Source of the DNA: Beijerinckiaceae bacterium | GTDB taxonomy: Bacteria > Pseudomonadota > Alphaproteobacteria > Rhizobiales > Beijerinckiaceae | Assembly: GCA_019745195.1 (NCBI GenBank) | Contig: JAIETL010000007.1 | Location: forward strand, 1-57,496 | Reading direction: 5' to 3' | DNA length: 57,496 nt | Part shown: one piece after another, positions 9,848-17,756 of the stretch | How positions within the stretch are numbered: position 1 is the stretch's first letter | Layout: each line of letters begins with the position of its first letter | Program-made: the position numbers and the translations under genes | The notes under the pieces: model-generated | What the model saw: the letters and a program-made list of their open reading frames with translations, nothing else | Told to the model about the DNA's origin: nothing | Database searches by the model: none

Positions 9848-11536
9848 ATGCATCTCATGAAAGTCGATCCGCGCGCGCTGAAGGAGAACTCCGATCGGTC
9901 GCGCCAGACCAAGTCCACCCCGCAGGCCGATGCGCTGCTGCTGGCGACGATCAAGGCGGTCGGGCTTGTCCAGCCGCCCGTGATTGCGCCAGAGACCGAT
10001 GGCGGCAATGGCTACATCATCGATTCCGGACACCGCCGCGTCAGGCAGGCGATCGCGGCGGGGCTCGAAGAAATCGACGTTCTCGTCGTCGATGCGGCCA
10101 ACGACAACGGCGCGATGCGCAGCATGGTCGAAAACATCGCGCGTGAGCCGCTGAACCCGGTCGACCAGTGGCGGGCGATCGAGCGGCTCGTCGCGCTCGG
10201 TTGGACGGAGGAGGCGATCGGCGTCGCACTGGCCCTGGGCGTACGACAGATCAAGAAGCTCCGACTGCTGGCGAATGTGCTGCCCGCGATGCTGGACCAC
10301 ATGGCCAAGGGCGATATGCCCAATGAGCAGCAGTTGCGCGCGATCGCAGCGGCCAATCTCGATGAGCAGCGCGACGTCTGGAAGGGGCACAAGCCGAAGA
10401 AAGGCGACCCGCAAGTGTCCTGGTGGAGCGTGGCGAATGCCCTGTCGAAGAAGCGCATGTACGCCCGCGACGCCAGTTTTGGCGACGAACTCGCCCAAGC
10501 CTACGGCATCGCATGGGTCGAGGATCTGTTCGCGCCGGCTGACGAGGACAGCCGCTACACCACCAATGTCGAGGCGTTTCTCGGCGCGCAGCAGGAATGG
10601 ATGACCATCCATTTGCCCAAGCGCGGCGTCATCACCGACGTCAACAATTGGGGCCTGGTCGTGCTGCCGCCCAAGGCCGAACGCGTCCACGGCAAGCCGG
10701 GCAAGAGCGACCGGACGGCGATGTATCTCGACCGCGAGGGCAAGGTGCAGAGCGTGCATTTCCGGTTGCCGGAGCCGAAGAAGAAAAGCGCGGACGAGGT
10801 CGATGGCGACGACGTGATTACCATGCCGAAGCCCCGGCCGGACGTGACCCGCAAGGGCGTTGAGATGATCGGCGACCTGCGCACCGATGCGCTGCACGAG
10901 GCGTTGGCGCGGGCGCCGATCGAGGACGACACGCTGATGGCGCTGCTTGTGCTCGCGCTCGCCGGTCGCAACATCTCGGTCCAGTCGGGCGCGTCCGACG
11001 ACGTCTATGGGTTTGCCCGGATGGAGCGTCATGCCGTCCAACTCGTCGATGCCGACGGCAAGCTCGCTTTCGACCGGGACACGCTGCGCGTTGCGGCCCG
11101 GTCCGCCCTAATCGACGTCCTCTCGGCCCGAGAGAACCGGACCAATAGCGGCATCGTCGCGCGCCTTGCCGGCGACGCGATCGGTGCGGACGGGTTCCTG
11201 CCCACCATGGGCACGGAGGAGTTCCTGTCGTGTCTGTCGCGCCAGGCGCTGGAGCGCTCCTGCAAAAATACCCCCGTCCTGCCACGCGCCAGGGTGAAGG
11301 ACATGCGCGCCGCTCTCGTCGAACATTTGACGGAGCAGCGGTTCGTCCACCCCTCGGCGGCGTTCGCGCCGGCCGCGGCCGAGGTCGCAACCTGGCGCTC
11401 GAAGAGCGCGGTTGTGGCCGGTGAGGATGCGGATGTCACGGCGGACGATGCTGATAGCGGGTCCGGCGACGCCGCTGCGCTCGACGAGTTGGATCCGGAG
11501 GCCATCGACGAGGCCTACCGCGTCGCGGCGGAATAG
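9848..11536 (+). CDS. Large ParB/Srx-domain protein
   Basis: A 562-residue protein with an N-terminal ParB/Srx nuclease-like fold: VDPRALKENSDRSRQ, then the CTP-binding-like box SGHRRVRQAIAAG and MVENIAREPLNPVDQW, then an HTH (GWTEEAIGVALALGVRQIKKL). The remaining about 400 residues are not recognised and end in an acidic tail. It is not next to parA, and is much longer than partition ParB (about 300 aa), so a role in element regulation or transfer is as likely as segregation. The ATG at 9848 follows AGGAG and is preferred over the longer in-frame start at 9815, whose extra residues look non-coding. Confidence 0.78.
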   Translation: MHLMKVDPRALKENSDRSRQTKSTPQADALLLATIKAVGLVQPPVIAPETDGGNGYIIDSGHRRVRQAIAAGLEEIDVLVVDAANDNGAMRSMVENIAREPLNPVDQWRAIERLVALGWTEEAIGVALALGVRQIKKLRLLANVLPAMLDHMAKGDMPNEQQLRAIAAANLDEQRDVWKGHKPKKGDPQVSWWSVANALSKKRMYARDASFGDELAQAYGIAWVEDLFAPADEDSRYTTNVEAFLGAQQEWMTIHLPKRGVITDVNNWGLVVLPPKAERVHGKPGKSDRTAMYLDREGKVQSVHFRLPEPKKKSADEVDGDDVITMPKPRPDVTRKGVEMIGDLRTDALHEALARAPIEDDTLMALLVLALAGRNISVQSGASDDVYGFARMERHAVQLVDADGKLAFDRDTLRVAARSALIDVLSARENRTNSGIVARLAGDAIGADGFLPTMGTEEFLSCLSRQALERSCKNTPVLPRARVKDMRAALVEHLTEQRFVHPSAAFAPAAAEVATWRSKSAVVAGEDADVTADDADSGSGDAAALDELDPEAIDEAYRVAAE

Positions 11537-11568
11537 CCCCGACCTCCTCCCTCACATCCGATCGCTTT

Positions 11569-11597
11569 CCCACCGCCGGCCTCATGCCGGTGGCGGT
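11569..11597 (+). terminator. Hairpin after ParB-domain gene
   Basis: CCACCGCCGGC and GCCGGTGG pair around a CTCAT loop, followed by GGTTTCGTTT, a short T-rich run. It lies 33 bp after the stop codon, so it is a plausible intrinsic terminator. The next gene starts 37 bp on. Confidence 0.5.
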
Positions 11598-11633
11598 TTC
11601 GTTTCCACGCAAGCGCCATCACGGAGGACAACC

Positions 11634-12107
11634 ATGTCCGCGCACGCAATCTACGATCATGCATCCATCGGCTCGATCATCGCTTGGTCCGACGGCACGC
11701 CGCGACCGCCGAACCGCTTCACAAAGAAGTTTGCGGCCTGGCAGACGAGCAACAGCTCTGGTCGCCTGACCCGCAAGCAGCCCGGCAGGACCATGGGCAA
11801 TCTCAGCCTGTCGGCCAGCTTCACCCTGCATGAAGCCGATTTCGGCGGTGGCGGCGTGGTCGCCATCCGGGTTCACCGCACCTTCTCGCTCGATTCCTCG
11901 CTGCGCTTCGTCGTGATCGAGCAGCCTGCCATCGGCTCGGTGCGTGTTTTCGACCGGCCCGGCGAGGACGCCGAACTCGTTCATCTCGCGCCGCATCGCG
12001 CAGCGGCGGAGGAATGGCTTTCGCGCCACGGCTATCCGCGCTCCGTGCTCGATGAGGTGACGGCCGACGAGGTCGGCGCGGCGATCGTCGAGGGGAGGGC
12101 GGCATGA
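11634..12107 (+). CDS. Conserved hypothetical backbone protein
   Basis: A 157-residue protein with no recognised domain. It shows a mixed alpha/beta composition (FGGGGVVAIRVHRTFSL, LRFVVIEQPAIGSVRVFDRPG) and no signal or membrane segment. Its ATG follows GGAGG by about 6 nt. It overlaps the next gene by four bases, so the 11634, 12104 and 12991 genes look like one transcription unit with translational coupling. Function unknown. Confidence 0.65.
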   Translation: MSAHAIYDHASIGSIIAWSDGTPRPPNRFTKKFAAWQTSNSSGRLTRKQPGRTMGNLSLSASFTLHEADFGGGGVVAIRVHRTFSLDSSLRFVVIEQPAIGSVRVFDRPGEDAELVHLAPHRAAAEEWLSRHGYPRSVLDEVTADEVGAAIVEGRAA

Positions 12108-12994
12108 CCAAAATGCTCACGTCCAACGCGGCTGCCGCAGCGCTTGGACCCCTTCAAGCCGAATTTGGCCGATCGAGCGAGGGGTTTGCGGTCGCGCGGG
12201 TAGGCGACACGGCCTTCGCCATGTTGCCGGGCCGCGATGGGCGGCATTATCTCGCGACCGGCTGGCGGGTCGCGCGTCCACTCGCGGAATGGGGTCGGTC
12301 CGACTTCTACGGTCATTCCGGTGAACTGGCGGATGCGACGGCGTTCCGGGCAAAAGTTTTGGAGCACGCGGAGCACGTGCGCGAGAAGAGGGCGCTTAGT
12401 CGCAACGACATCCACAGCAGGGTCCAAACGCCGTGGGGCGTCTCTCAAGGCGCGACGGTTTACGCCGAGGGCGTCGAATCCCACTCCACCGCCGAGCATG
12501 GCGGCTTCAGCCTGTCTGCCGAGCGAAACGAAAGGGTGCATCCGCTCCTGCGCGTGAGGGACGGCTGGTACGAGGAAGATTGCTCCTGGGCGGTCGTCGC
12601 GATCACCTTCCCCGACCTCTTCACCGGGTTTGAGCGACGCTGCGCCGAGCGCTCGATCAAGGATAACTCGCCCGATGCGTGGGAGGCGATTTTCGGCGTC
12701 ACGCTCGGGCGCGGCGAATCCCATGAGAAGGACCGGCGGGCTTTTCACAAGCGGCACGCCGAGGACTGGATCGTGGTTTCGGCGATCGCGTCCGGTCATC
12801 AAACCGGCTTCGTCGAGTGCGTCGCCACGCCAGGCGGCCGGCGCGGCGCCGGGACCGAGGAGCGCCGATTCCTCGTTCTAGCGGACGAGTACGCGGTCGG
12901 CCGGTTCGGCTTCGTCATCGATCCGTCCCGTCATGTTGTCTATGGCGGCCCTTCCAGCTTCATCGGCTGGCAGCGCGGAGCTTCGCGGCTATGA
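12104..12994 (+). CDS. DUF7007-type hypothetical protein
   Basis: A 296-residue protein. The block at about 105-165 (TPWGVSQGATVYAEGVESHS, GGFSLSAERN, WYEEDCSWAVVAITFPDLF) is the conserved core I associate with DUF7007 proteins of alphaproteobacterial mobile elements. The remaining sequence is not diagnostic. It is flanked by ATGA overlaps at both ends (12104-12107 and 12991-12994), which ties it tightly to its neighbours. The block includes an invariant-looking EED-C motif, but no catalytic function is known. Assignment of the DUF number is from memory of the motif. Confidence 0.65.
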   Translation: MTKMLTSNAAAAALGPLQAEFGRSSEGFAVARVGDTAFAMLPGRDGRHYLATGWRVARPLAEWGRSDFYGHSGELADATAFRAKVLEHAEHVREKRALSRNDIHSRVQTPWGVSQGATVYAEGVESHSTAEHGGFSLSAERNERVHPLLRVRDGWYEEDCSWAVVAITFPDLFTGFERRCAERSIKDNSPDAWEAIFGVTLGRGESHEKDRRAFHKRHAEDWIVVSAIASGHQTGFVECVATPGGRRGAGTEERRFLVLADEYAVGRFGFVIDPSRHVVYGGPSSFIGWQRGASRL

Positions 12995-13314
12995 TCACCC
13001 CCGAGACGTTGGCGCAGCTCTTCCGCATGGACGAAGCGCGCCGGCAGGTCCAGCGCCAGCTTGAGCTGATCGACCGGCAGATCACGCGTAAGGCGATCAT
13101 GCTGGTTCCGCAGAAACGCAGCCGGCCGGGCGACCGACGAGGCGCGGCGTCAGGCGCTTTTGTGATGCTGCAACGCTATCACTTGACCCTTGCCGCGCTG
13201 ACGGCCGAGCGCCAGCCGGAGATCGACGCGCTGTCGCGAAAACTCGCGCGGCAGGACCGGGCGATTGCGGCCCATCGCAAGCGTTACGGGATGCTGTCGG
13301 CGCGCGCGGCGTGA
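12991..13314 (+). CDS. Small basic coiled-coil-like protein
   Basis: A 107-residue Arg/Lys/Gln-rich protein with heptad-like helices at the N-terminus (FRMDEARRQVQRQLELIDRQ) and C-terminus (EIDALSRKLARQDRAIAAH). It starts on the ATGA overlap with the preceding DUF7007-like gene. The basic composition suggests nucleic acid binding, but there is no recognisable domain. The end of this three-gene unit is followed by a 393-bp spacer carrying a long inverted repeat. Confidence 0.6.
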   Translation: MITPETLAQLFRMDEARRQVQRQLELIDRQITRKAIMLVPQKRSRPGDRRGAASGAFVMLQRYHLTLAALTAERQPEIDALSRKLARQDRAIAAHRKRYGMLSARAA

Positions 13315-13421
13315 TCGGCGCCAACGTCGTTCTATTGGATCGCCGGCTGAAGCCTGTCGGCTGCGAGGCGGCCAGGCCCCGGCTCCCTCGTTCGGTTGAA
13401 TGTCTGAAACAGGACGGGCTC

Positions 13422-13659
13422 GGCCGTCGTCCTCTCGGGTTTGCTGCGGTCTGAACCGTCGGCCAAGCGCTTCAAGGCCGCGTGCCGCGCCGCGTGGCGG
13501 CCGGTCTTCGCCGATCTCGCAGACGGGACGCGCGCCCATCGCTAGGGCTTGCGCCCTGCTTGGTCGCGAGCCCCGTCCGCTCGCCTGGCAAAGGCCGGAC
13601 CTGTGAAGCGCCAGGGCTTTCGACGGTTCGGGTCGACCGCACCCGAGAGGACGACGGCC
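13422..13659. repeat. Long inverted repeat in 393-bp intergenic spacer
   Basis: The spacer 13315-13707 has no gene. The arm at 13422-13440 (GGCCGTCGTCCTCTCGGGT) has an exact 19-bp inverted copy at 13641-13659. Pairing continues inward imperfectly: GCGGTCTGAACCGTCG faces GCGGTCGACCCGAACCGTCG, and the GCGCTTCA segments also face each other. The centre contains GGGCTTGCGCCC. The whole 238 bp could fold as one long stem or cruciform. It could be a structured leader, small RNA or recombination site. None of these can be chosen from sequence alone. Confidence 0.7.
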
Positions 13660-13707
13660 AAGCGCCGATCCGGCCTCAATGGCGCAACCGAAGATTAGGA
13701 GCATCCC

Positions 13708-14295
13708 ATGGCCAAGACCTTACAATCGCCCCGACAGACTGCTCGCGTCGTTCCGCTCCGCAAGAGCACGACCATCGAAATGACCCGGATCGCCTGTCCC
13801 GACACTCAGCAGGCGATCCTGATCTCGGAGAGCTTCGGGCTCCCCGTCCTCGACGGCGAGGGCATCCGCGACAAGCACGAGCGGCTGATCGTGGAGACGG
13901 CGGCCAGCCTGCAGGACGGGCTCGGCGAACGGGCGATGCAGATCCACCTGCAGCGCATCGTCGGCGCCTATGTCGGGTCGGCCCATAGCGCCGGACAGTT
14001 CTACTCCCGCGCGGTCACCGAGGCGCGCGACGCGACGGCCAAATCGGCCTGCGATGCGCGAGACGAGGATGTCGATGGCCCGGTCGGCTTCGACGGTCCA
14101 GCCCAGCGCAAGCGAGAATTCGCAGCCGACATGGGCGTTCAGGCCCACGCGCTGCTGATGGCGGCCGAGGGTGCTGTGACCGCCTACGAGCAGGTCATCG
14201 GCGAACGTTGGAAGCCCTTCGAGCGGCCCGCCGAGACGACCGGTCCATCCATGGATCGCAAAGCGGCTGCAGTCCAGATGGCGGCCTTCGGCTGA
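13708..14295 (+). CDS. Conserved hypothetical backbone protein
   Basis: A 195-residue, largely helical soluble protein of unknown family. Recognisable stretches are TRIACPDTQQAILISESFGL and QFYSRAVTEARDAT. No signal peptide, no membrane segment. The ATG follows AGGAG by about 6 nt. It stands alone between a structured 393-bp spacer and a strong terminator-like hairpin. It is therefore probably monocistronic. Gene order (this gene, ArdC, DUF736, ParA) fits the backbone of alphaproteobacterial elements, but that does not assign a function. Confidence 0.62.
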   Translation: MAKTLQSPRQTARVVPLRKSTTIEMTRIACPDTQQAILISESFGLPVLDGEGIRDKHERLIVETAASLQDGLGERAMQIHLQRIVGAYVGSAHSAGQFYSRAVTEARDATAKSACDARDEDVDGPVGFDGPAQRKREFAADMGVQAHALLMAAEGAVTAYEQVIGERWKPFERPAETTGPSMDRKAAAVQMAAFG

Positions 14296-14302
14296 GCCGG
14301 CG

Positions 14303-14327
14303 CGAGCGGGGCGTCAAGCCCCGCTCG
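14303..14327 (+). terminator. Strong GC hairpin
   Basis: Perfect 10-bp stem CGAGCGGGGC / GCCCCGCTCG with a GTCAA loop, 8 bp after the preceding stop codon. No U-tract follows, so termination may be partial or the hairpin may act as a 3' stabiliser. Confidence 0.6.
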
Positions 14328-14387
14328 TCATCTCCCGGACCGGCCGCCAGCCTGGCGAAGCGAAGCGAGACAGGTGGCTGAACAATC

Positions 14388-14522
14388 GCGACCCGTCCGG
14401 CCGACGGTCGTAACCGGCCCGGCATCGGCTGCAACGGCTCCGCCGCCTTCCACTTCGTTCCAGCCCTCCGGGTGCAGCCATCGCCTAGAGGTCCGGCTCT
14501 TCGACCGCCGTGACGGGGTCGC
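14388..14522. repeat. Inverted repeat in ardC leader
   Basis: GCGACCCGTC...GGTCG (14388-14410) faces CGACCGCCGTGACGGGGTCGC (14502-14522) across about 90 bp. The arms match with one or two gaps. The 228-bp spacer before ardC has no gene, so this is probably part of a structured leader. Confidence 0.45.
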
Positions 14523-14532
14523 AACGGCTGCG

Positions 14533-14549
14533 ACCTCCACAATGGAGGT
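14533..14549 (+). promoter_or_regulatory. Hairpin covering the ardC ribosome binding site
   Basis: ACCTCCA at 14533-14539 pairs perfectly with TGGAGGT at 14543-14549 across a CAA loop. The Shine-Dalgarno GGAGG (14544-14548) lies entirely in the 3' arm, 7 nt from the ATG at 14556. In RNA this would mask the ribosome binding site, so ardC translation could be conditional. Confidence 0.6.
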
Positions 14550-14555
14550 GGGATC

Positions 14556-15482
14556 ATGAGCAGGTCAGAAGAAAAGGCGCGCGCGGACATCTACGCGCGG
14601 ATCACTGACAGGATCGTCGCGGACTTGGAGAAGGGCGTGCGCCCCTGGATGCAGCCATGGCGTTCCGGAACCGGCAACGGGAGCGTGAGACGGCCGCTGC
14701 GGCATAACGGTTTGCCCTATAGTGGGATGAACGTGCTCCTGTTGTGGTCAGAAGCGTCAGCGCGCGGTTTCACCTTGCCGACCTGGATGACGTTCAAGCA
14801 GGCGATCGAGCTTGGCGGAGCGGTCCGCAAGGGCGAGACCGGCTCGCTGGTTGTCTTTGCCAGCCGCTTCAAGAAATCCGAAACCGATGCCGCCGGCGAT
14901 ACGATCGATCGCGAGATTCCATTCTTGAAGTCCTACACGGTCTTCAACGCTGAGCAGATCGACGGCTTGCCCGATCGGTACTCCGTGTCACCCGAGTCGG
15001 TCCACGATCCAATCGAGCGGATCGATGATGCCGATCGCTTCTTTGCCCACACTGGCGCCGTCATTCGACATCGCGGCGACCGCGCCTACTACTCTCCGGC
15101 GACCGACCACATCCAGATGCCGCCTTTGGCGACGTTTCGCGATGGGGCTTCCTATGTCGCGACGCTGAGCCATGAGGCGACGCATTGGACAGCAGCTCGG
15201 CATCGCGCGAATCGCGATCTCAGCCGTTACGGCAAGGACCGCAGCGAGCGGGCGCACGAGGAGCTGATCGCGGAGCTTGGATGCTGTTTTCTCTGCGCCG
15301 ATCTCGGCATCGCGCCGGAGTTGGAGCCGCGTCCAGACCACGCCAGCTATCTCGCCTCCTGGCTCGAGGTTCTGTCCAACGACAAGCGCTTCATCTTTGC
15401 AGCCGCCGCGCATGCACAGCGGGCCGTCGCCTATCTTCACGGGCTTCAGCCGCATGCTGGCTTGATCGCGGAGGCTGCATGA
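14556..15482 (+). CDS. ardC: Antirestriction protein ArdC
   Basis: A 308-residue two-domain ArdC-type protein. The N-terminal ssDNA-binding domain (about 8-145; former DUF1738) shows ADLEKGVRPWMQPW, the YSGMNVLLLW motif and GAVRKGETGSLVVFASRF. The C-terminal zincin-like domain carries the metalloprotease motif HEATHW with H206, E207 and H210, and a downstream Glu in RAHEELIAELG. ArdC proteins bind ssDNA and protect transferring DNA from restriction after entry. The leader hairpin (14533-14549) may limit translation. Together with the DarB-like protein upstream, this gives the element two candidate anti-restriction functions. Confidence 0.9.
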   Translation: MSRSEEKARADIYARITDRIVADLEKGVRPWMQPWRSGTGNGSVRRPLRHNGLPYSGMNVLLLWSEASARGFTLPTWMTFKQAIELGGAVRKGETGSLVVFASRFKKSETDAAGDTIDREIPFLKSYTVFNAEQIDGLPDRYSVSPESVHDPIERIDDADRFFAHTGAVIRHRGDRAYYSPATDHIQMPPLATFRDGASYVATLSHEATHWTAARHRANRDLSRYGKDRSERAHEELIAELGCCFLCADLGIAPELEPRPDHASYLASWLEVLSNDKRFIFAAAAHAQRAVAYLHGLQPHAGLIAEAA

Positions 15483-15654
15483 GTGTTCGAGATCGATGAT
15501 GCCAAAGGCAGTTCGAGATCTCTGAAGGGCGCTACCACCATGCGTTCCCCGGCTGTCTCCTGAGCCTTGCATCCACTGCGTCCTCGTTGGGCATGTCTGA
15601 CCGCAGACCGTCGTCGCTGGCGCGCCGTCTCGATCTCACACCTGCAACGACCGT

Positions 15655-15714
15655 GCGCGACTTTCTTCCCCTGGGCCCTGCGGTCCCATTCCTCGCGGGA
15701 CAAGAAAGCCGCGC
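15655..15714. repeat. Inverted repeat in 353-bp spacer before DUF736 gene
   Basis: The spacer 15483-15835 contains no convincing gene. GCGCGACTTTCTTCCC (15655-15670) faces GGGACAAGAAAGCCGCGC (15697-15714), giving a stem of about 15 bp with one mismatch and a short bulge. It resembles the structured spacers before 13708 and 14556 in kind, not in sequence. Confidence 0.55.
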
Positions 15715-15835
15715 CCGGCCGTCCTCCACTGCGTTGCGGCCCCGCTGGGGTGCAGGTCGATCGCCTCCGGTCTTTCGACTGCCATCGAGGCCGCGATGGA
15801 CGCAAGGCCCCGAGCAACCAGAAGGAACTACGACA

Positions 15836-16144
15836 ATGGCGATCATCGGCAGCTTCACCTCGAGCGGCGACGGCTTCAACGGCACGATCAAGACCCTCAA
15901 CCTCAACGTCAAAGCCAAGATGGTGCGCCCGGAGCGGCCGTCAGAGAAGGGCCCGGCCTTCCGCATCCTGGCGGGCAATGTCGAGTTCGGCGCGGCTTGG
16001 CAGAAGACCTCGACCGAAGGGCGCGACTATCTCTCGGTCAAACTCGACGATCCGAGCTTCCCCGCCGCGATCTACGCCACGCTGATCGAGGTCGAGGGCA
16101 GCGACGGACTGCAGCTCATCTGGTCCCGGCCGACGCGCGACTGA
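15836..16144 (+). CDS. DUF736 domain protein
   Basis: A 102-residue beta-rich protein with the DUF736 pattern ([51 protein letters not shown] and a C-terminal LIWSRP). The family is common on rhizobial plasmids and ICEs and may bind ssDNA, judged only from its OB-like beta composition. The start is the ATG immediately before the conserved MAIIG; longer upstream in-frame sequence is Pro/Arg-rich and looks untranslated. A strong hairpin follows 15 bp after the stop. Confidence 0.88.
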   Translation: MAIIGSFTSSGDGFNGTIKTLNLNVKAKMVRPERPSEKGPAFRILAGNVEFGAAWQKTSTEGRDYLSVKLDDPSFPAAIYATLIEVEGSDGLQLIWSRPTRD

Positions 16145-16159
16145 GCCCCAGTCCAAGAT

Positions 16160-16181
16160 GGCCCCGCCGCGAGGCGGGGCC
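16160..16181 (+). terminator. GC hairpin after DUF736 gene
   Basis: Perfect 9-bp stem GGCCCCGCC / GGCGGGGCC with a GCGA tetraloop (GNRA type), 15 bp after the stop. No U-tract. Confidence 0.6.
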
Positions 16182-16243
16182 AATCCCGCCGCCACGATCT
16201 CACCGGCCGGAATCACCCACCTTCATCTCGTCAGTCGCCTTCT

Positions 16244-16332
16244 TGGTTTGAACCACAGCTGACCCGCTGAAGCGACCGTCGGCCGATTTGTGGTTCAAAC
16301 CACATCGTCGCATTTTGTTGGTTCAAATCACA
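16244..16332. promoter_or_regulatory. Cluster of three TGTGGTT-YR-AACCACA palindromes
   Basis: Three copies: TGGTTTGAACCACA at 16244-16257, the perfect dyad TGTGGTTCAAACCACA at 16289-16304, and a degenerate TTGGTTCAAATCACA at 16318-16332. Two more lie at 16912-16929 and 18745-18764, bracketing parA and parB. They are candidate centromere (parS) or KorB-type operator sites. The rest of the 16182-16579 gap shows no gene. Confidence 0.65.
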
Positions 16333-16579
16333 CATCCGCCATCGCGCGACCTGCTCGGGGTCGGTCGCCCTGGTGCTTCCCGCGCGAGCTGGAGGGGCTC
16401 TCTGGTCGTGCCATGATACGGCCGGCGGAGCCCGCTTCAAGGACGCGCGGTGCCCCCAAAATGCTGGCGCATTTCGGCTCCCCCACGCGCCGCCTCCGGC
16501 GGTCGGCTTCGCCGATCCTTGACCCGGTCTCCACCGACGCGTGGCGCGCCTTCGTCCATTCGAGACGAAGGAGGTTCTC

Positions 16580-16786
16580 ATGACCATGCCGATCGATCAG
16601 CAGATTGCCGAACTCAAGGCCGAACTCAACAATGCCTGCCTGACGCCGCGCGAGCGGCGCGAAGCGCAGCGCGAGCTTGAACTCCTGACCGAGCAGGACC
16701 GCAGCGATGCGGAGACGGGGTACTTCGCGGATGTCGAGGGTTGGGCCGCTGTCCACGCCGTCGAGCTTGCTTCACTGCCATTCTGA
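16580..16786 (+). CDS. Small helical hypothetical protein (68 aa)
   Basis: A 68-residue protein with an N-terminal charged amphipathic helix (QQIAELKAELNNACLTPRER) and an acidic C-terminal half. The ATG is preceded by AAGGAGG at 5-nt spacing, one of the best ribosome binding sites in the window, which picks this start over an upstream in-frame ATG. No family recognised. It lies between the palindrome cluster and the single palindrome before parA, so it may be part of the partition/regulatory region. Confidence 0.62.
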   Translation: MTMPIDQQIAELKAELNNACLTPRERREAQRELELLTEQDRSDAETGYFADVEGWAAVHAVELASLPF

Positions 16787-16911
16787 GCATCACGATCCGA
16801 GACGGACGGTCTGACGCCACGCGCGTCGGGCCGGCCTTTTCGAATGTCGCCCTGGCCAGCGCTTGCTTCGCCGCGCGCAGGCCAGGGGACGCCTGCGGCC
16901 TCTCGCCAGTG

Positions 16912-16929
16912 GTGTGGTTTAAACCACAC
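16912..16929. promoter_or_regulatory. Perfect 18-bp palindrome upstream of parA
   Basis: GTGTGGTTTAAACCACAC is a perfect dyad 73 bp before the parA start. It is the best copy of the palindrome family at 16244-16332 and 18745-18764. Its position suits an operator for the parAB operon. Confidence 0.68.
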
Positions 16930-17002
16930 CGTCACGTCATCGCCGCGATCTGCCGCCAGAACACGCTCCGATTGAAATCGTCTGGACCTTGTCGCGTTCG
17001 CC

Positions 17003-17746
17003 ATGAAGACCATCGTGATCAACAACCAGAAGGGCGGCGTCGGTAAGACGACGCTCGCCGTCCACCTTGCCTGGCACCTCGCCGAGACCGGCGGCCGCGT
17101 TCTCTTGATCGATGCAGATGCCCAGGGCAACGCGACCGACACGATGAAGCGTCATCGTGGCGAGGTGACCGCTGCCGAATTGTTTCGGCCGGGCATGGCG
17201 CCGCTCGCCGGCGGCACGGCGGGCATCACGCTTGCGGCCGCGGACAGCTCGATGACCGATGTGGACCGCGGTGACGCTGCCGGCATCCAGCAGTTTCGCG
17301 ACAACGTTCGGGCCGGCAGCACGGCGTTCGATGTCTGCGTCATCGATACCCCACCGTCGCTGGGTTTGCGCAGTGTGGCAGCGCTGGTCGCCGCCACGCA
17401 TGTGCTGTCCCCAATCTATCTCGAGGATTATTCGGTGAAGGGGGTGAAGGGTCTGCTCCAGACCGTCATCGGCGTGCAGAAGCGCTATGGCCGCTCGGAT
17501 ATGAAGTTTTTGGGCCTGCTGCCGTCGAACTTCAACACGAAGTCACCGCGCCAGCGCGCCCATCTCGACCAGCTCCTGCGCGAGGCCGGCAGATACGTGT
17601 TTCCGGGCCATATCGTCGCGCGCGACGGCTATGCCGAGGCTGTCGCGGAGGGTAGCCCCGTGTGGACGCTGAAGAAGCGCTCGGCACAGGAGGCCGGTCG
17701 CGAAATCCGCTCCGTGCTGTCGCGCATCGTCGAGCAGATGGCCTGA
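17003..17746 (+). CDS. parA: ParA-type partition ATPase
   Basis: A 247-residue ParA/MinD-family ATPase. The deviant Walker A KGGVGKTT occupies residues 10-17, switch I-type DADAQGNAT follows at about 38-46, and the Walker B region is VCVIDTPPSLG. No N-terminal HTH, so it is the short ParA type that relies on its ParB partner for DNA specificity. It is followed after 10 bp by the KorB-like parB, forming a segregation operon. ATP-dependent positioning of ParB-bound centromere sites is the expected role. Confidence 0.92.
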   Translation: MKTIVINNQKGGVGKTTLAVHLAWHLAETGGRVLLIDADAQGNATDTMKRHRGEVTAAELFRPGMAPLAGGTAGITLAAADSSMTDVDRGDAAGIQQFRDNVRAGSTAFDVCVIDTPPSLGLRSVAALVAATHVLSPIYLEDYSVKGVKGLLQTVIGVQKRYGRSDMKFLGLLPSNFNTKSPRQRAHLDQLLREAGRYVFPGHIVARDGYAEAVAEGSPVWTLKKRSAQEAGREIRSVLSRIVEQMA

Positions 17747-17756
17747 GGGTTTTCGC

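Noticed and set aside
9500..11041. Minus-strand frame of 513 codons
   Set aside because: Antisense to the ParB-domain gene, low-complexity, no recognisable domain.
16328..16756. Minus-strand frame of 142 codons across the palindrome region
   Set aside because: It runs antisense to the small gene with the strong RBS and has no coding features.
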